Of a DNA stretch of 64,000 nt, positions 1 to 10,760 are shown one piece after another. Each line of letters opens with the position of its first letter. Within the stretch, counting starts at the first letter, position 1. The notes beneath the pieces are model-generated. The model had not been told where the DNA came from and searched no databases. It saw only the letters and a program-made list of their open reading frames with translations. Origin of the DNA: Prevotella sp. Its GTDB lineage: Bacteria > Bacteroidota > Bacteroidia > Bacteroidales > Bacteroidaceae. The stretch spans positions 1 through 64,000 of the forward strand of contig JAEEXI010000006.1 of assembly GCA_016291495.1 (NCBI GenBank), written 5' to 3'. The translations under genes were made by a program, and so were the position numbers.

Positions 1-90
1 TTATGTAAGTCTTTTCAAAGAACTCTCTTCTCTACGCTAACGGCCCTCAGGAGCAACGCTCGTTTTTGGGCGAAAGCGGATGCAAAGGTA
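1..90 (-). promoter_or_regulatory. Strong promoter and probable rRNA-operon leader reading leftward out of the window
   Basis: Minus strand TTTTG-N19-TACCTTTG (-7 box at 83-90), followed by a leader containing GAGAGTTCTTTGAAAAGACTTACATAA, which resembles Bacteroidales 16S leaders (boxA-like TTCTTTGAA). 16S itself is not in the window. Confidence 0.5.
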
Positions 91-201
91 CGACAAAAAA
101 TCCAACTACCAAAACTTTTGGACAACTTTTTTAATACAAAATGAAAAGTTTTCGCCTTTCATGACAAAAAGCGAAAACTATACACATTATTATATAATAT
201 A

Positions 202-2523
202 TTATTCAAAGATTTCTCCCATATCCTCCTCCGGGACATCCTCCAGTCCTGAGTCATCATATTGACAGGGGTTATATCCGGCAGGTAGGTCAAATACAGC
301 ATTTCCGTTATAGCCTAAGCGCTTGTCCGCATAGACCCGCCGCATATAATATGCCCAAACAGGCAAAGCGCCAGCAGCACCCTGTCCCATACTTGTCATC
401 GTAAAGTGGATGTCACGATCCTCGCCGCCAACCCAGCATCCGCTGACCAGCGTGGGAGTGATTCCCATGAACCACGCATCACTATTGTTGTTGGTAGTAC
501 CCGTCTTACCAGCGATATCGCCCGTAATATTATACTTATAACGAAGTCGACCGGCAGTACCGCCTTCCACCACAGCCTTCAACATGTAAAGCATCTTATT
601 CGCACTCTCTTCGCTGATCACCTCATTCATACGAGGCTGGAACTCAGCAATCGTGTTTCCTTCATTATCCGTGATCTTTGTCACGAAAAGTGGTGACGTA
701 CGAATACCGTGATTCACAAAAGCAGTATAGGCACTTACCATCTCTCCCACCGTAATATCGCAGGGACCCAGACAAAGGGCCATGGACGGATGGATCTCCG
801 GATTATTGATTCCATACTCCCGCAAGAGTGTCACGAAAGCCTGTGGGTTGAGCTTACTCATCAGATAGGCGGATATCCAGTTGTTCGACTGTTGGAGTCC
901 CCATTTCAGGGTTACCATCTCGCCATAGCGTGCTCGACTACCATTTCGGGGAGTCCAGGCACGTCCACCGACGATGTATGTTTCCTGCACATTGGGAGCT
1001 TCGTCGCACGGTGAGAATCCGTTCTCCATCGCCAGAGAGTAAAGGAACGGCTTGATAGTAGACCCCACCTGACGTCGGCCCTCCATACACATATCATACG
1101 CAAAATGCATAAAATCCAAACCGCCTACATAAGCCTTCACATGTCCGTTCTGAGGACACATACTCATGAAGCCGCAACGCAAGAAAGACTTGTAATAACG
1201 TATAGAGTCCATTGGAGTCATGACGGTATCTTTCTCGCCATGATAGGTGAACACCGACATTTCCGTCTTGGTATTAAATGACCGCTTGATTTCTTCCTCC
1301 GAAGCTCCAGACTCTTTCAACACCCGGTAGCGTTCGCATTGCCGAACAGAACGCATCAGGATCTTGTTAACCTGTTCGGCAGACAGTTTTCCAGAATAAG
1401 GTGCACTCTTGCGCCCACGATTCTCCTTATCGAATGCCGGCTGCAGATACTTCACTATATGTTCACGAGCAGCCTGCTCTGCATATTCCTGCATCCGCGA
1501 GTCTATGGTCGTATAGACCTTCAGACCATCGGTATACACATTATAATTATCCCCATTCCGCTTGCGGTTCTTATTACACCAGCCATACAAGGGGTCCGTC
1601 TCCCAATTGATGGAATCCTGATGATACTTCACCATATTCCAAGACGGGTAATCCGACCGTTCCGGTTTCTTCGCCATCATATAACGACGGAGGAAATCAC
1701 GGAAATAGACCGCCACACCATCCTTATGGTCTGACACATGGAAATTCAATTTAAGAGGCTCGGCAGAATATTGCTGATACTGCGCCTCCGTCAGATAACC
1801 AGCCTTTACCATCTGTCCCAACACCACATTACGACGTTCCTGGCTTCTGTCGTGATGACGTACCGGATTATAATACGACGGATTCTTACAGAGTCCTATC
1901 AACGTGGCTGCTTCATTGACCGTCAAGGTCTTAGGTTCCTTTCCGAAGTACGTGTTCGCTGCCGTCTTAATACCTACCGCATTATGAAGAAAGTCGAAAT
2001 AGTTGAGATACATCGCGATGATTTCGTCTTTCGTGTAATTACGTTCCAACTGCACGGCAATCACCCATTCGATAGGTTTTTGCAACAATCGCTCCATCAC
2101 ACTATGTGCCGTTCCTGAGTACAGTTGCTTTGCCAACTGTTGTGTAATGGTAGAGCCACCGCCGGCACTCTTCTGTCGTAAGAGTCCTCTTTTGACGATA
2201 GCACGCCCTAGTGCGAAGAAGTCAATACCTGAATGGTCGTAGAATCGGACATCCTCCGTTGCCACCAGCGCCTGAATCAGCGACGGCGAGAGCTGTGAGT
2301 AATCCACAAGGACACGATTTTCCCGATTATAGTTCCACGTACCCATAATCTTTCCGTCGGAACTATATATCTGTGTCGCATATCTGTTAATCGGGTTCTG
2401 CAGTTCCTCAATAGGCGGCATATAGCCTATATATCCGTTATTGATAGCCCAAAATGCTACAATTGCCGTAAGGGCTGATGCACCCAGCAAAGACCATAGA
2501 ACACGAACAAATAGTTTTCCCAT
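202..2523 (-). CDS. Penicillin-binding protein 1A-type bifunctional transglycosylase/transpeptidase
   Basis: GT51 motifs (ATEDVRFYDHSGID, GGSTITQQLAKQL) and transpeptidase motifs (GSTIKPFLYSLAME, KTGTTNNNSDAWF). Minus-strand -7 box CAAATATA at 2552-2559. Confidence 0.93.
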   Translation of the reverse strand: MGKLFVRVLWSLLGASALTAIVAFWAINNGYIGYMPPIEELQNPINRYATQIYSSDGKIMGTWNYNRENRVLVDYSQLSPSLIQALVATEDVRFYDHSGIDFFALGRAIVKRGLLRQKSAGGGSTITQQLAKQLYSGTAHSVMERLLQKPIEWVIAVQLERNYTKDEIIAMYLNYFDFLHNAVGIKTAANTYFGKEPKTLTVNEAATLIGLCKNPSYYNPVRHHDRSQERRNVVLGQMVKAGYLTEAQYQQYSAEPLKLNFHVSDHKDGVAVYFRDFLRRYMMAKKPERSDYPSWNMVKYHQDSINWETDPLYGWCNKNRKRNGDNYNVYTDGLKVYTTIDSRMQEYAEQAAREHIVKYLQPAFDKENRGRKSAPYSGKLSAEQVNKILMRSVRQCERYRVLKESGASEEEIKRSFNTKTEMSVFTYHGEKDTVMTPMDSIRYYKSFLRCGFMSMCPQNGHVKAYVGGLDFMHFAYDMCMEGRRQVGSTIKPFLYSLAMENGFSPCDEAPNVQETYIVGGRAWTPRNGSRARYGEMVTLKWGLQQSNNWISAYLMSKLNPQAFVTLLREYGINNPEIHPSMALCLGPCDITVGEMVSAYTAFVNHGIRTSPLFVTKITDNEGNTIAEFQPRMNEVISEESANKMLYMLKAVVEGGTAGRLRYKYNITGDIAGKTGTTNNNSDAWFMGITPTLVSGCWVGGEDRDIHFTMTSMGQGAAGALPVWAYYMRRVYADKRLGYNGNAVFDLPAGYNPCQYDDSGLEDVPEEDMGEIFE

Positions 2524-2722
2524 TTTTTGAGACCTTTATGAATCTGCGATGCAAATATACGGCTTTTTATTGACATAAGAAAATTTTTGTCACAATTTCA
2601 ACAAAGCCCCTCTCTCCTCTTAATTATCGTTAAACCATAGATTCTTATCGAAGTTTTAGTTAATAAATTCTACTAACCGGATTTTTTTATCTATCTTTTT
2701 TTTCCGTTTCAATGATTATTCC

Positions 2723-2730
2723 TACTTTTG
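2723..2730 (+). promoter_or_regulatory. -7 box TACTTTTG upstream of the TolC-MacAB operon
   Basis: Matches the Bacteroidetes TAnnTTTG consensus; 33 nt upstream of the ATG. Confidence 0.6.
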
Positions 2731-2763
2731 CACCGTCGAAATGAATAAAAAAGACGATTAATT

Positions 2764-4113
2764 ATGATGAAAAATATGAAACGAACAATGATGACTGGGC
2801 TCATCCTTCTGCTGACGACCCTGATGTACGGGCAGAAGAAATGGACACTACAAGAGTGTATTGACTATGCCATACAGAACAATATCACCCTACAACAGGC
2901 AAGACTGAAGAAACAGTCTGCCACAGAAGACAAGAAACAATCACAGGCTGCCCTGTTTCCTTCTCTGACGGCATCCACCAATCAGGGCGTAGGCTATCGC
3001 CCATGGCAGTCGTCTGGTATGGCCACCGTCTCCAACGGCACGGTAAACACCTCAGTCAACAAGACCTACTACAACGGCTCATACAATATCAATGCGTCTT
3101 GGACGGTATGGAACGGTAATCAGAACCGCAACCAAATCAAGCTCAAAGAAGTCAGCGAGGAGCAGGCAGAACTGACCGTTGCCGAGACCGCCAACTCCAT
3201 TCAGGAGAAGATTGCACAGCTGTATGTACAGATTCTCTATATGGATGAGGCCATCAAAGTCAACAAAGAGAGTGTGGAGACCAGCAAGAAAAATGAGGAA
3301 CGTGGCAAGGAGATTGTGGAAGTCGGTAAGATGTCGAAAGCCGACCTTGCCCAGTTGACGGCACAAAGAGCATCTGATGAATATACTTTGGTTGAGTCGG
3401 AGAGTAATCTCGCCAATTACAAGTTACAACTGAAGCAACTTTTGGAAATTACAGGTGACGAGCCTTTCGATGTTGCGATACCTGCCACTACCGACGAGCA
3501 GGCACTTGCCGAAATTCCGTCACTGGGCAGTGTCTATGAGACAGCCCTATCCTACCGTCCAGAGATCCAGAACTCCGAGTTGAGTCTCAAATCCAGTGAC
3601 CTGCAGATGAAGATTGCCAAGGCAGGGCATCTGCCAACCCTCAGTATGACAGGAGGTTTAGGAACGAGTACTGCCTCTATGAGCTCCAGCGAATGGGGCA
3701 ACCAGTTGAAGACCAACTTCGATGCTACCCTTGGAGCATCCATCAGTATACCCATCTTCGACAACCGTAAGACGAAGACGGCTATCAACAAGGCCAAGAT
3801 ACAGCGTGAGCAGGCATTGCTTGACATTCAAGACAAACAGAAACAACTCTACTCCACCATTGAAGGCTTCTGGCTTGATGCCAACACCAACCAGCAGAAA
3901 TTCAAGGCAGCTCAAATTGCCGTTGCCAGTGAACAAGAAAGTTACAACCTCTTATCTGAGCAGTTCAACGTTGGCCTGAAGAATATCGTAGAACTCCTGA
4001 CGGGCAAGGATAAGTTACTTGCTGCCCAGCAAAGCAGACTGCAGAGTAAGTACATGACCATCCTTGATCAGCAATTGCTCCGTTTCTACAAAGGAGAAAA
4101 TATGAGTCTGTGA
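2764..4113 (+). CDS. TolC family outer membrane efflux protein
   Basis: Signal peptide, WTLQECIDYAIQNNITLQQARL N-terminus, two OEP-like repeats. Confidence 0.9.
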   Translation: MMKNMKRTMMTGLILLLTTLMYGQKKWTLQECIDYAIQNNITLQQARLKKQSATEDKKQSQAALFPSLTASTNQGVGYRPWQSSGMATVSNGTVNTSVNKTYYNGSYNINASWTVWNGNQNRNQIKLKEVSEEQAELTVAETANSIQEKIAQLYVQILYMDEAIKVNKESVETSKKNEERGKEIVEVGKMSKADLAQLTAQRASDEYTLVESESNLANYKLQLKQLLEITGDEPFDVAIPATTDEQALAEIPSLGSVYETALSYRPEIQNSELSLKSSDLQMKIAKAGHLPTLSMTGGLGTSTASMSSSEWGNQLKTNFDATLGASISIPIFDNRKTKTAINKAKIQREQALLDIQDKQKQLYSTIEGFWLDANTNQQKFKAAQIAVASEQESYNLLSEQFNVGLKNIVELLTGKDKLLAAQQSRLQSKYMTILDQQLLRFYKGENMSL

Positions 4114-4138
4114 GAGGTGAGAAGTAAAAAGTAAGAAA
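4111..4138 (+). repeat. Heptamer array A (TGAGAGG TGAGAAG TAAAAAG TAAGAAA)
   Basis: 7-bp period read directly; the first unit supplies the TolC stop codon. Confidence 0.75.
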
Positions 4139-4155
4139 ACAAAGATATAACAGAT

Positions 4156-5352
4156 ATGAAGAACAAAAAAATCTGGATAGGTGTAGGCGCTGTAGTCCTC
4201 ATCATCCTTGCCTACTTCCTTTTATCAGGTGGTAAAAAAGAAGAAAAAGTGTCGTTTGATACGGCCAAAGTCGAGAAATTAAACATTAGTACGAGTATTA
4301 CAGCCACAGGCACTATCGAGCCTGTGACCTCCGTAACTGTCGGTACACAGGTCAGCGGTATCGTATCAAAACTCTATGTCGACTACAACAGTGTCGTCAA
4401 GAAAGGACAGGTCATTGCCGAGCTTGACAAGACCAACCTTATCAGTGAGCTGAATACTGCCAAGGCGAATCTTTCCAGTGCCCAGAGTACGCTGAACTAC
4501 GAACTTGCCAACTACAACCGTTTCAAGACCCTTTACGACAAAGGGCTCGTCAGTGCCGACGACTATGAAAATGCGAAACTCTCTTACGACAAGGCACGGC
4601 AGTCTGTGGCCTCTTCCCGTGAGAGTGTCCAGAAGGCTCAGACCAACCTCGGTTATGCCACTATCACCTCCCCCATCGACGGTGTCGTGCTCTCTAAGTC
4701 GGTAGAGGAAGGCCAGACCGTTGCCGCTTCCTTCAATACTCCTGAGTTGTTTACCATTGCCCAGGACCTCACCAACATGCGTGTCATTGCCGATATTGAT
4801 GAAGCTGACATTGGTGGTGTCAAGGAAGGACAGCGTGTTACCTTCACCGTTGACGCCTTCCCCGACGACTCTTTCGAGGGAAGTGTTACCCAAGTGCGCC
4901 AGCAAGCGACTACGGAGAGTAATGTGGTTACCTATGAAGTTGTCATCTCCGCCCCCAACAATGACCTGAAGCTAAAGCCAGGGCTGACCGCCAACGTCAC
5001 CATCTTCACCTTAGAGAAAAATGGTGTGATGGCCGTCCCTGCCAAGGCACTCCGTTTCACTCCCAATGAGCTACTCCTCTCCAAGGGAGAACAGATTGAT
5101 GATTGTGAAGGTGACCATAAGGTATGGACTAAGGAAGGAAACACCTTCAAGGCCCACAAGGTAGAGGTCGGGACGAGCAACGGCATGCTCACAGAGATTG
5201 TCAGTGGCATCAGCGAAGGAACGGAAGTTCTCGTCGACTTCAATATTTCTGGCGGCGAGGCAGCAGGCGGCGAGCAACAAGCCAGCAACCCGTTCATGCC
5301 ACGTCCTCGAAACAATAACAAGCAAAACAACCAACAACAGAAGAAGCAGTAG
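4156..5352 (+). CDS. MacA/HlyD-type periplasmic adaptor subunit
   Basis: Single TM, VGTQVSGIVSKLYVDYNSVVKKGQVIAELD lipoyl-like motif, coiled coil; between tolC and ABC genes. Confidence 0.9.
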   Translation: MKNKKIWIGVGAVVLIILAYFLLSGGKKEEKVSFDTAKVEKLNISTSITATGTIEPVTSVTVGTQVSGIVSKLYVDYNSVVKKGQVIAELDKTNLISELNTAKANLSSAQSTLNYELANYNRFKTLYDKGLVSADDYENAKLSYDKARQSVASSRESVQKAQTNLGYATITSPIDGVVLSKSVEEGQTVAASFNTPELFTIAQDLTNMRVIADIDEADIGGVKEGQRVTFTVDAFPDDSFEGSVTQVRQQATTESNVVTYEVVISAPNNDLKLKPGLTANVTIFTLEKNGVMAVPAKALRFTPNELLLSKGEQIDDCEGDHKVWTKEGNTFKAHKVEVGTSNGMLTEIVSGISEGTEVLVDFNISGGEAAGGEQQASNPFMPRPRNNNKQNNQQQKKQ

Positions 5353-5355
5353 TAT

Positions 5356-6138
5356 ATGGAGGTAACAGCTAATAGCAAACAGCCAACAGCTGACCGAAAA
5401 GTAGTCATCGAACTGCAAAATGTGAAGCGATACTTCCAAGTAGGCAGTGAGACGGTGAAGGCATTGCGTGGTGTGTCGTTCAAGATTTACGAAGGTGAAT
5501 TTGTCACCATCCAGGGTACCTCCGGCTCCGGTAAGTCGACCCTGCTCAACCAACTCGGTTGTCTTGACACCCCAACCAGCGGAGAATACTTCCTTGACGG
5601 TGTCTCCGTCCGTACCATGTCGAAGACCCAACGTGCCCATCTGCGCAACCAGAAAATCGGTTTTGTATTCCAAAACTACAACCTGCTGGCGAAGACCACT
5701 GCCGTAGAAAATGTGGAATTACCGCTGATGTACAACAACAAATATGATGCCAAGCAACGACGTGCCGCTGCCGTCAAGGCTTTGGAGGCTGTCGGACTCG
5801 GCGACCGTTTGGAGCATAAGTCAAACCAAATGTCCGGTGGACAGATGCAACGTGTCGCCATTGCCCGTGCCCTGGTTAACGAACCCGCTGTACTTCTTGC
5901 CGACGAAGCGACAGGTAACCTCGACACCCGCACCTCTTTTGAGATGCTCGTCCTCTTCCAGGAACTCTACAAGCAGGGGCACACCATCATCTTCGTAACC
6001 CACAACCCTGAGATTGCCGAATACAGCAGCCGCAACATCAACCTGCGAGACGGCAAAATACGTGAGGATACTGTCAATACGAACATCAAGTCGGCAGCAG
6101 AGGCCCTTGCCAAGCTACCACAACCCGTAGATGATTAA
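5356..6138 (+). CDS. MacB/LolD-type ABC transporter ATP-binding protein
   Basis: Walker [13 protein letters not shown], signature [15 protein letters not shown], Walker [12 protein letters not shown]. Confidence 0.95.
   Translation: MEVTANSKQPTADRKVVIELQNVKRYFQVGSETVKALRGVSFKIYEGEFVTIQGTSGSGKSTLLNQLGCLDTPTSGEYFLDGVSVRTMSKTQRAHLRNQKIGFVFQNYNLLAKTTAVENVELPLMYNNKYDAKQRRAAAVKALEAVGLGDRLEHKSNQMSGGQMQRVAIARALVNEPAVLLADEATGNLDTRTSFEMLVLFQELYKQGHTIIFVTHNPEIAEYSSRNINLRDGKIREDTVNTNIKSAAEALAKLPQPVDD
5364..5391 (+). repeat. Heptamer array B, intragenic (AACAGCT AATAGCA AACAGCC AACAGCT)
   Basis: 7-bp period encoding the N-terminal extension [11 protein letters not shown] of the ABC ATPase. Confidence 0.6.
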
Positions 6139-6167
6139 GGATTGAAGAACTGAAAGATTGAAGTTTA

Positions 6168-7385
6168 ATGAATATATCAAATTTATTTAAGGTAAGCCTG
6201 AAGGCAGTAGCCAATAACAAGATGCGCTCCTTCCTCTCCATGCTCGGTATCATCATCGGCGTGGCAGCAGTGATCATCATGATGGCTATCGGACAAGGTT
6301 CCAAGGAAAGCATCCGCCAGGAGCTCTCCACGATGGGTACCAACCTGCTGACCATTCGTCCAGGTGCAGATATGCGAGGCGGTGTCCGTCAGGATCCATC
6401 ATCCATGCAAACCCTGAAGATGGCTGACTACGAGCGCATCCTCCGTGAGAAGCGTTTCGTCACGAAGGTATCCCCCGAGGTCACTGCCAGCGGACAGGCC
6501 ATCTATGGCAACAACAATACCAACGCCTCCATGTACGGCGAGTCGATAGATTACCTCGATATCAAGCAATGGCCCGTTGAGGAAGGCGACTGTTTCACGG
6601 AGGAAGATATCAAGAAGGCTGCAAAGGTTGTCGTGGTAGGAACTACCATCGTCAAGGAACTCTTTGGCGACAATGTCGACCCTATCGGCAAGACCATCCG
6701 TTTCAAGTCGATTCCCATGCGCATCATCGGTGTGTTGAAGTCAAAAGGCTATAACTCATGGGGCATGGACCAGGACAATGTCATCATTGCCCCGTATACA
6801 ACGGTCATGAAGCGTATCGCTGCCCAGACCTATTTCTCAAGTATCGTCTGTTCCGCCGTCACGGAGGAACTAAGCGATGCCGCCATCGAGGAGCTGACCC
6901 AGATTCTGCGTGACAATCACAAGTTGAAGGATGGTGCCGACGACGACTTCACCATCCGATCTCAAGCAGAGATGATGGAGACCATGTCGTCGACAATGGA
7001 CACCGTGACCATCATTCTGGTCGTGGCTGCCGCCTTCTCCCTGTTGGTTGCAGGAATCGGCATCATGAATATCATGCTCGTCTCCGTGACTGAGCGCACC
7101 AAGGAGATTGGCCTGCGCATGGCTGTCGGTGCCACCGGTCCAGTCATTTCCCTGCAGTTCCTCATCGAGTCGGTACTCATATCCGTCACCGGCGGACTGA
7201 TTGGTATCCTGGTAGGATGCAGTGCTAGCGGTTGTCTCGGTATGCTTGGCATGCCATCAAGCGTCCCTGCCTGGAGTATCTATGTATCGTTCTTTGTCTG
7301 TGTCTGCATAGGTGTCCTCTTCGGGTATATTCCTGCGCAAAAGGCTGCCAATATGGATCCGATAGAAGCCATCCGTCATGAATAA
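6168..7385 (+). CDS. MacB-type ABC permease (FtsX family)
   Basis: MacB_PCD-like N-terminus (NKMRSFLSMLGIIIGVAAVI) and FtsX C-terminus (LVSVTERTKEIGLRMAVGA). Confidence 0.93.
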   Translation: MNISNLFKVSLKAVANNKMRSFLSMLGIIIGVAAVIIMMAIGQGSKESIRQELSTMGTNLLTIRPGADMRGGVRQDPSSMQTLKMADYERILREKRFVTKVSPEVTASGQAIYGNNNTNASMYGESIDYLDIKQWPVEEGDCFTEEDIKKAAKVVVVGTTIVKELFGDNVDPIGKTIRFKSIPMRIIGVLKSKGYNSWGMDQDNVIIAPYTTVMKRIAAQTYFSSIVCSAVTEELSDAAIEELTQILRDNHKLKDGADDDFTIRSQAEMMETMSSTMDTVTIILVVAAAFSLLVAGIGIMNIMLVSVTERTKEIGLRMAVGATGPVISLQFLIESVLISVTGGLIGILVGCSASGCLGMLGMPSSVPAWSIYVSFFVCVCIGVLFGYIPAQKAANMDPIEAIRHE

Positions 7386-8448
7386 ACGACTGAAATACTT
7401 CCTGCATGTGGCATTCTGGGCGTTTATGTTCCTCTCGCCACTGACCTATGCCCGTGGCACGGGGATGACCATCCCACAGTATGTCATGAACTGCATGTCG
7501 CCACTGATGCTGATGGTGGTGTTCTACGTCAACTATTTCTGGCTGACGCCCACGTATTTCGTGGCTGGTAAGCACCGCTATTTCCTACTGATCAACGCCG
7601 TCATGGTAATCAGTCTGGGTATCGCGCTGCACTATTGGATGGAGTTCTCCGTTGACCTCTTCCAGTCCAGTTCACCACAACGCTATCAGCCCAGCGCCAT
7701 TGACACGTTCTTCTTTATCCTACGTGATATCATCAATCTTGCCATCTTCGCCACGGCTGCCACCTGCATCGCACTGGCACAACGTTGGTACTGGGCAGAC
7801 AAGGCACGCAGCAAGGCTGAGGCAGCACGTACCGATGCCGAACTAAGCAACCTGCGAAACCAGATTAATCCGCACTTCCTGTTGAACACTCTCAACAACA
7901 TCTATGCCCTCACTGCTTTCGACAAGGAAAAGGCACAAGAGGCGATACAAGAACTGTCGAAGATGCTGCGCCATATTCTCTATGACTACCAGCAGCCTGC
8001 AGTCCCTTTGCAGGACGAGGTGGAGTTCATTGACAACTACGTCAAGCTGATGAAGATACGGTTGCCACAGACGGTCAAGGTAGACTTTGATGTCAACGCC
8101 AGCAAGTCAGACATCACGATCGCGCCTATGCTCTTCATCTCTTTGGTAGAGAATGCCTTCAAGCACGGAGTCAGCCCAACAGAGCCCTCCTTCGTCCATA
8201 TCGCCATAGAGGCCGACGAGCAGAACATCATCTGCGACATCCGCAACTCCAACTACCCCAAGGCCGCCAGTGACCACAGCGGTCACGGCATCGGTCTGCA
8301 ACAGGTACAGCGCCGACTAGAGTTAGCCTATTTTGAGCATTACACTTGGACGAAAGGCGTGACAGCCGACGGCAAAGAATACCATTCACGCATCCATATC
8401 GTGGACTGGAAAGAATCAAACAGCAAACTAAAAAGTGAAAACAAATAA
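7378..8448 (+). CDS. LytS/YehU-family sensor histidine kinase
   Basis: LRNQINPHFLLNTLNNIYAL His_kinase motif, HATPase region; overlaps the macB-like stop. Confidence 0.9.
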   Translation: MNKRLKYFLHVAFWAFMFLSPLTYARGTGMTIPQYVMNCMSPLMLMVVFYVNYFWLTPTYFVAGKHRYFLLINAVMVISLGIALHYWMEFSVDLFQSSSPQRYQPSAIDTFFFILRDIINLAIFATAATCIALAQRWYWADKARSKAEAARTDAELSNLRNQINPHFLLNTLNNIYALTAFDKEKAQEAIQELSKMLRHILYDYQQPAVPLQDEVEFIDNYVKLMKIRLPQTVKVDFDVNASKSDITIAPMLFISLVENAFKHGVSPTEPSFVHIAIEADEQNIICDIRNSNYPKAASDHSGHGIGLQQVQRRLELAYFEHYTWTKGVTADGKEYHSRIHIVDWKESNSKLKSENK

Positions 8449-8449
8449 A
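8415..8449 (+). repeat. Heptamer array T (ATCAAAC AGCAAAC TAAAAAG TGAAAAC AAATAAA)
   Basis: Degenerate 7-bp period forming the C-terminal tail and stop codon of the histidine kinase. Confidence 0.45.
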
Positions 8450-8457
8450 TAAACATT

Positions 8458-9168
8458 ATGACCATTAATTGCGCCATTATCGACGACGAGCCCTTAGCAG
8501 CAGGACTGCTCAAGAGCTATGTAGAGAAAACCCCTTTTCTCGAACTCATTGGCACCTACGGCAGTGCCATCGAAGCTATGAAGGAACTCAGGGAAAACCC
8601 TGCCCAATTGTTGTTCCTCGACATCCAGATGCCAGAACTATCGGGCATTGAGTTTGCCAAGATACTGCCCCCCGAAACCAAGATTATCTTCACCACTGCC
8701 TTCCAGCAGTATGCCATTGAAGGCTATAAGGTCAATGCTCTTGACTACCTTATGAAGCCCATCAGCTATGACGATTTTTTAAAGTCAGCTGACAAGGCAC
8801 TCGAGTGGTTCACCGTAGCTCGGAAACAACAGGCCTACGCCACCGACCGTTTTATGTTTGTCAAGAGCGACTACAAACTGGTCCGTGTCAACCTCGACGA
8901 CATTCTCTACGTCGAAGGTCTCAAGGACTACATTCGTATCTATTTGCAAGACGGAACGAAGATTATGAGTCTGATGAACATGAAGAAGATTGAGGACTAC
9001 CTACCCCACCCCGAATTCCTGCGCACTCACCGCAGCTACATCGTCCACATGAAAAAGGCAGAGGTCATTGACCGTTTCCGCGTTGTTTTCGGCGACCAGT
9101 ACATTCCTGTATCTGATTCCTATAAAGAAGAAGTACAGCAGTTCCTTGATCTCCATACGTTGGTATAA
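8458..9168 (+). CDS. LytTR family response regulator
   Basis: Receiver domain (IIDDEPLAAGLLKSY, FLDIQMPELSG) plus LytTR domain (HRSYIVHMKKAEVIDRF). Confidence 0.93.
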   Translation: MTINCAIIDDEPLAAGLLKSYVEKTPFLELIGTYGSAIEAMKELRENPAQLLFLDIQMPELSGIEFAKILPPETKIIFTTAFQQYAIEGYKVNALDYLMKPISYDDFLKSADKALEWFTVARKQQAYATDRFMFVKSDYKLVRVNLDDILYVEGLKDYIRIYLQDGTKIMSLMNMKKIEDYLPHPEFLRTHRSYIVHMKKAEVIDRFRVVFGDQYIPVSDSYKEEVQQFLDLHTLV

Positions 9169-9179
9169 CACAAATTATA

Positions 9180-10754
9180 ATGACGAAAAATAAAAAGTAT
9201 CTTCCCTTTTCAAAGTTGCTGTCGCAACGCATTCTGTTGGTCAACGTGGCGACGATTACCATCCTCGCCCTGTTGGTCATTACGTTTATTACTATCGGGT
9301 TAAAGAACATGACCAATGCCTATTTCATAAGCGGACTTTATGGATGCCATGAGTCGATAGACAAAAGGCTTGGCAAGGTAGACAATGACAGTCTTTATAC
9401 GCATATCAAGAAATTAGATGTCGGCTTCAATTTGTTTAACCCACTGTTCAAGGATGACATCAACGAGAAGGACAATAAGAGTGTCTGGGCCTACAACATC
9501 GTTATCGACAGCGTAGGCACTTATATTTATCATCCTGACAAACAACGTATCGGAAAAAGAAATTTCTTCGAGGATATTCGACAGTCGGGTGATGCGCTCT
9601 GTAAGGAACTGGCGTTAGGTCTGAATTCCAATGAAATGAGTCACCAGAGGATAACGATAGACGGTGTATCTTCCTACATCTTCTATTGCGGTGTGAAAGT
9701 CACCCCGTGACGTAATGCCATCATCGTACCTGTAGACGGACTCGTGCTTCCCCTCATCATCACGGGACTGATCTTGCTGACAATTATCATATTGGGAATG
9801 CTGGTAGCATATTGGGTGAGCCGTTACACCATCCACCGCACCACTATACCCCTACGGGTTCTGGCCAAGAGTGCTGACGAGGTAGCTCAGGGAAACTTCC
9901 ATGCGCCGCTGCCAGAACCGAAACACAATGACGAAATTAGTCAATTGCGCGACTCCTTCAGCAACATGCAACAGTCGCTGACACAGTATATCGACCAACT
10001 CAAAACCACCACCGCCCAAAAGGCAGCCATGGAGAGTGAACTCAGTATCGCCCGTGACATCCAACTGTCGATGGTTCCCACCGTATTCCCAGAACTGGAT
10101 AATATCGACATCTTTGCCAGTATGACCCCTGCGAAGGCTGTTGGCGGTGATCTCTACGACTTCTTCGTGCGAGATAAGCAACTTTTCTTCTGTATCGGTG
10201 ACGTCAGCGGCAAGGGTGTGCCCGCCGCCCTGTTCATAACAGAAGCCAAGAGTCTATTCCGCGCCTACGCCACAGGAGTGGAATTGCCCCATCTTATCGT
10301 TTCGCGTATGAACAACGACCTAAGCCTAGATAACAAGGAATGTATGTTCGTCACTCTCTTTGTTGGCATACTCGACCTAACATCCGGTCTGCTGCGCTAC
10401 TGTAATGCCGGGCATGAAGCTCCCCTGATTATCAAAAAAACAGTTGAGCCACTTCCTGTGAATGAAATCTACCCCGTGGGACTCCTAATGGATGCACCCT
10501 ATGAGACACAGGAGATTGTTATAGAGCCAGAAACCACCATTCTGCTATACACTGACGGGCTGGATGAGGCGATGAATGCCGATAAAAAACAGTTTGGCGA
10601 AAAAAGGATTTTCGAAGAATTGAACCGTGCCATCCAGACTAAGCAACTATCTCCACAAACCGTGATTGAGCAAATGATTCAGGCCGTCCACGACTATGTC
10701 GGTGACACCGAGCAGAGTGACGACCTCACCTTACTCTGCCTGAGACGTGTTTAA
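9180..10754 (+). pseudogene. SpoIIE/RsbU-type PP2C phosphatase with sensor-like N-terminus, HAMP and phosphatase domain, interrupted by in-frame TGA at 9708-9710
   Basis: ORFs 9180..9710 and 9744..10754 share a frame. Reading through TGA gives YIFYCGVKVTP*RNAIIVPVDGL, continuous with TM/HAMP and PP2C motifs (GGDLYDFF, GDVSGKGVPAALF). Confidence 0.75.
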
Positions 10755-10760
10755 AACATC

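Noticed and set aside
406-2118. Plus-strand ORFs antisense to the PBP gene
   Set aside because: Low-complexity translations without family features, overlapping a confident CDS.
2560-2722. PBP/TolC divergent region as another 43-nt cassette
   Set aside because: Opposing boxes are 163 nt apart and no clear heptamer array is present.
6139-6167. Possible heptamer array GGATTGA AGAACTGA AAGATTGA between ABC genes
   Set aside because: Spacing is 7/8/8 rather than a clean 7, so it was not counted.
9708-9710. TGA as selenocysteine or as reassigned Trp codon
   Set aside because: No convincing SECIS-like element was seen and TGA is used as a normal stop in neighbouring genes. A nonsense mutation, error or readthrough is simpler.
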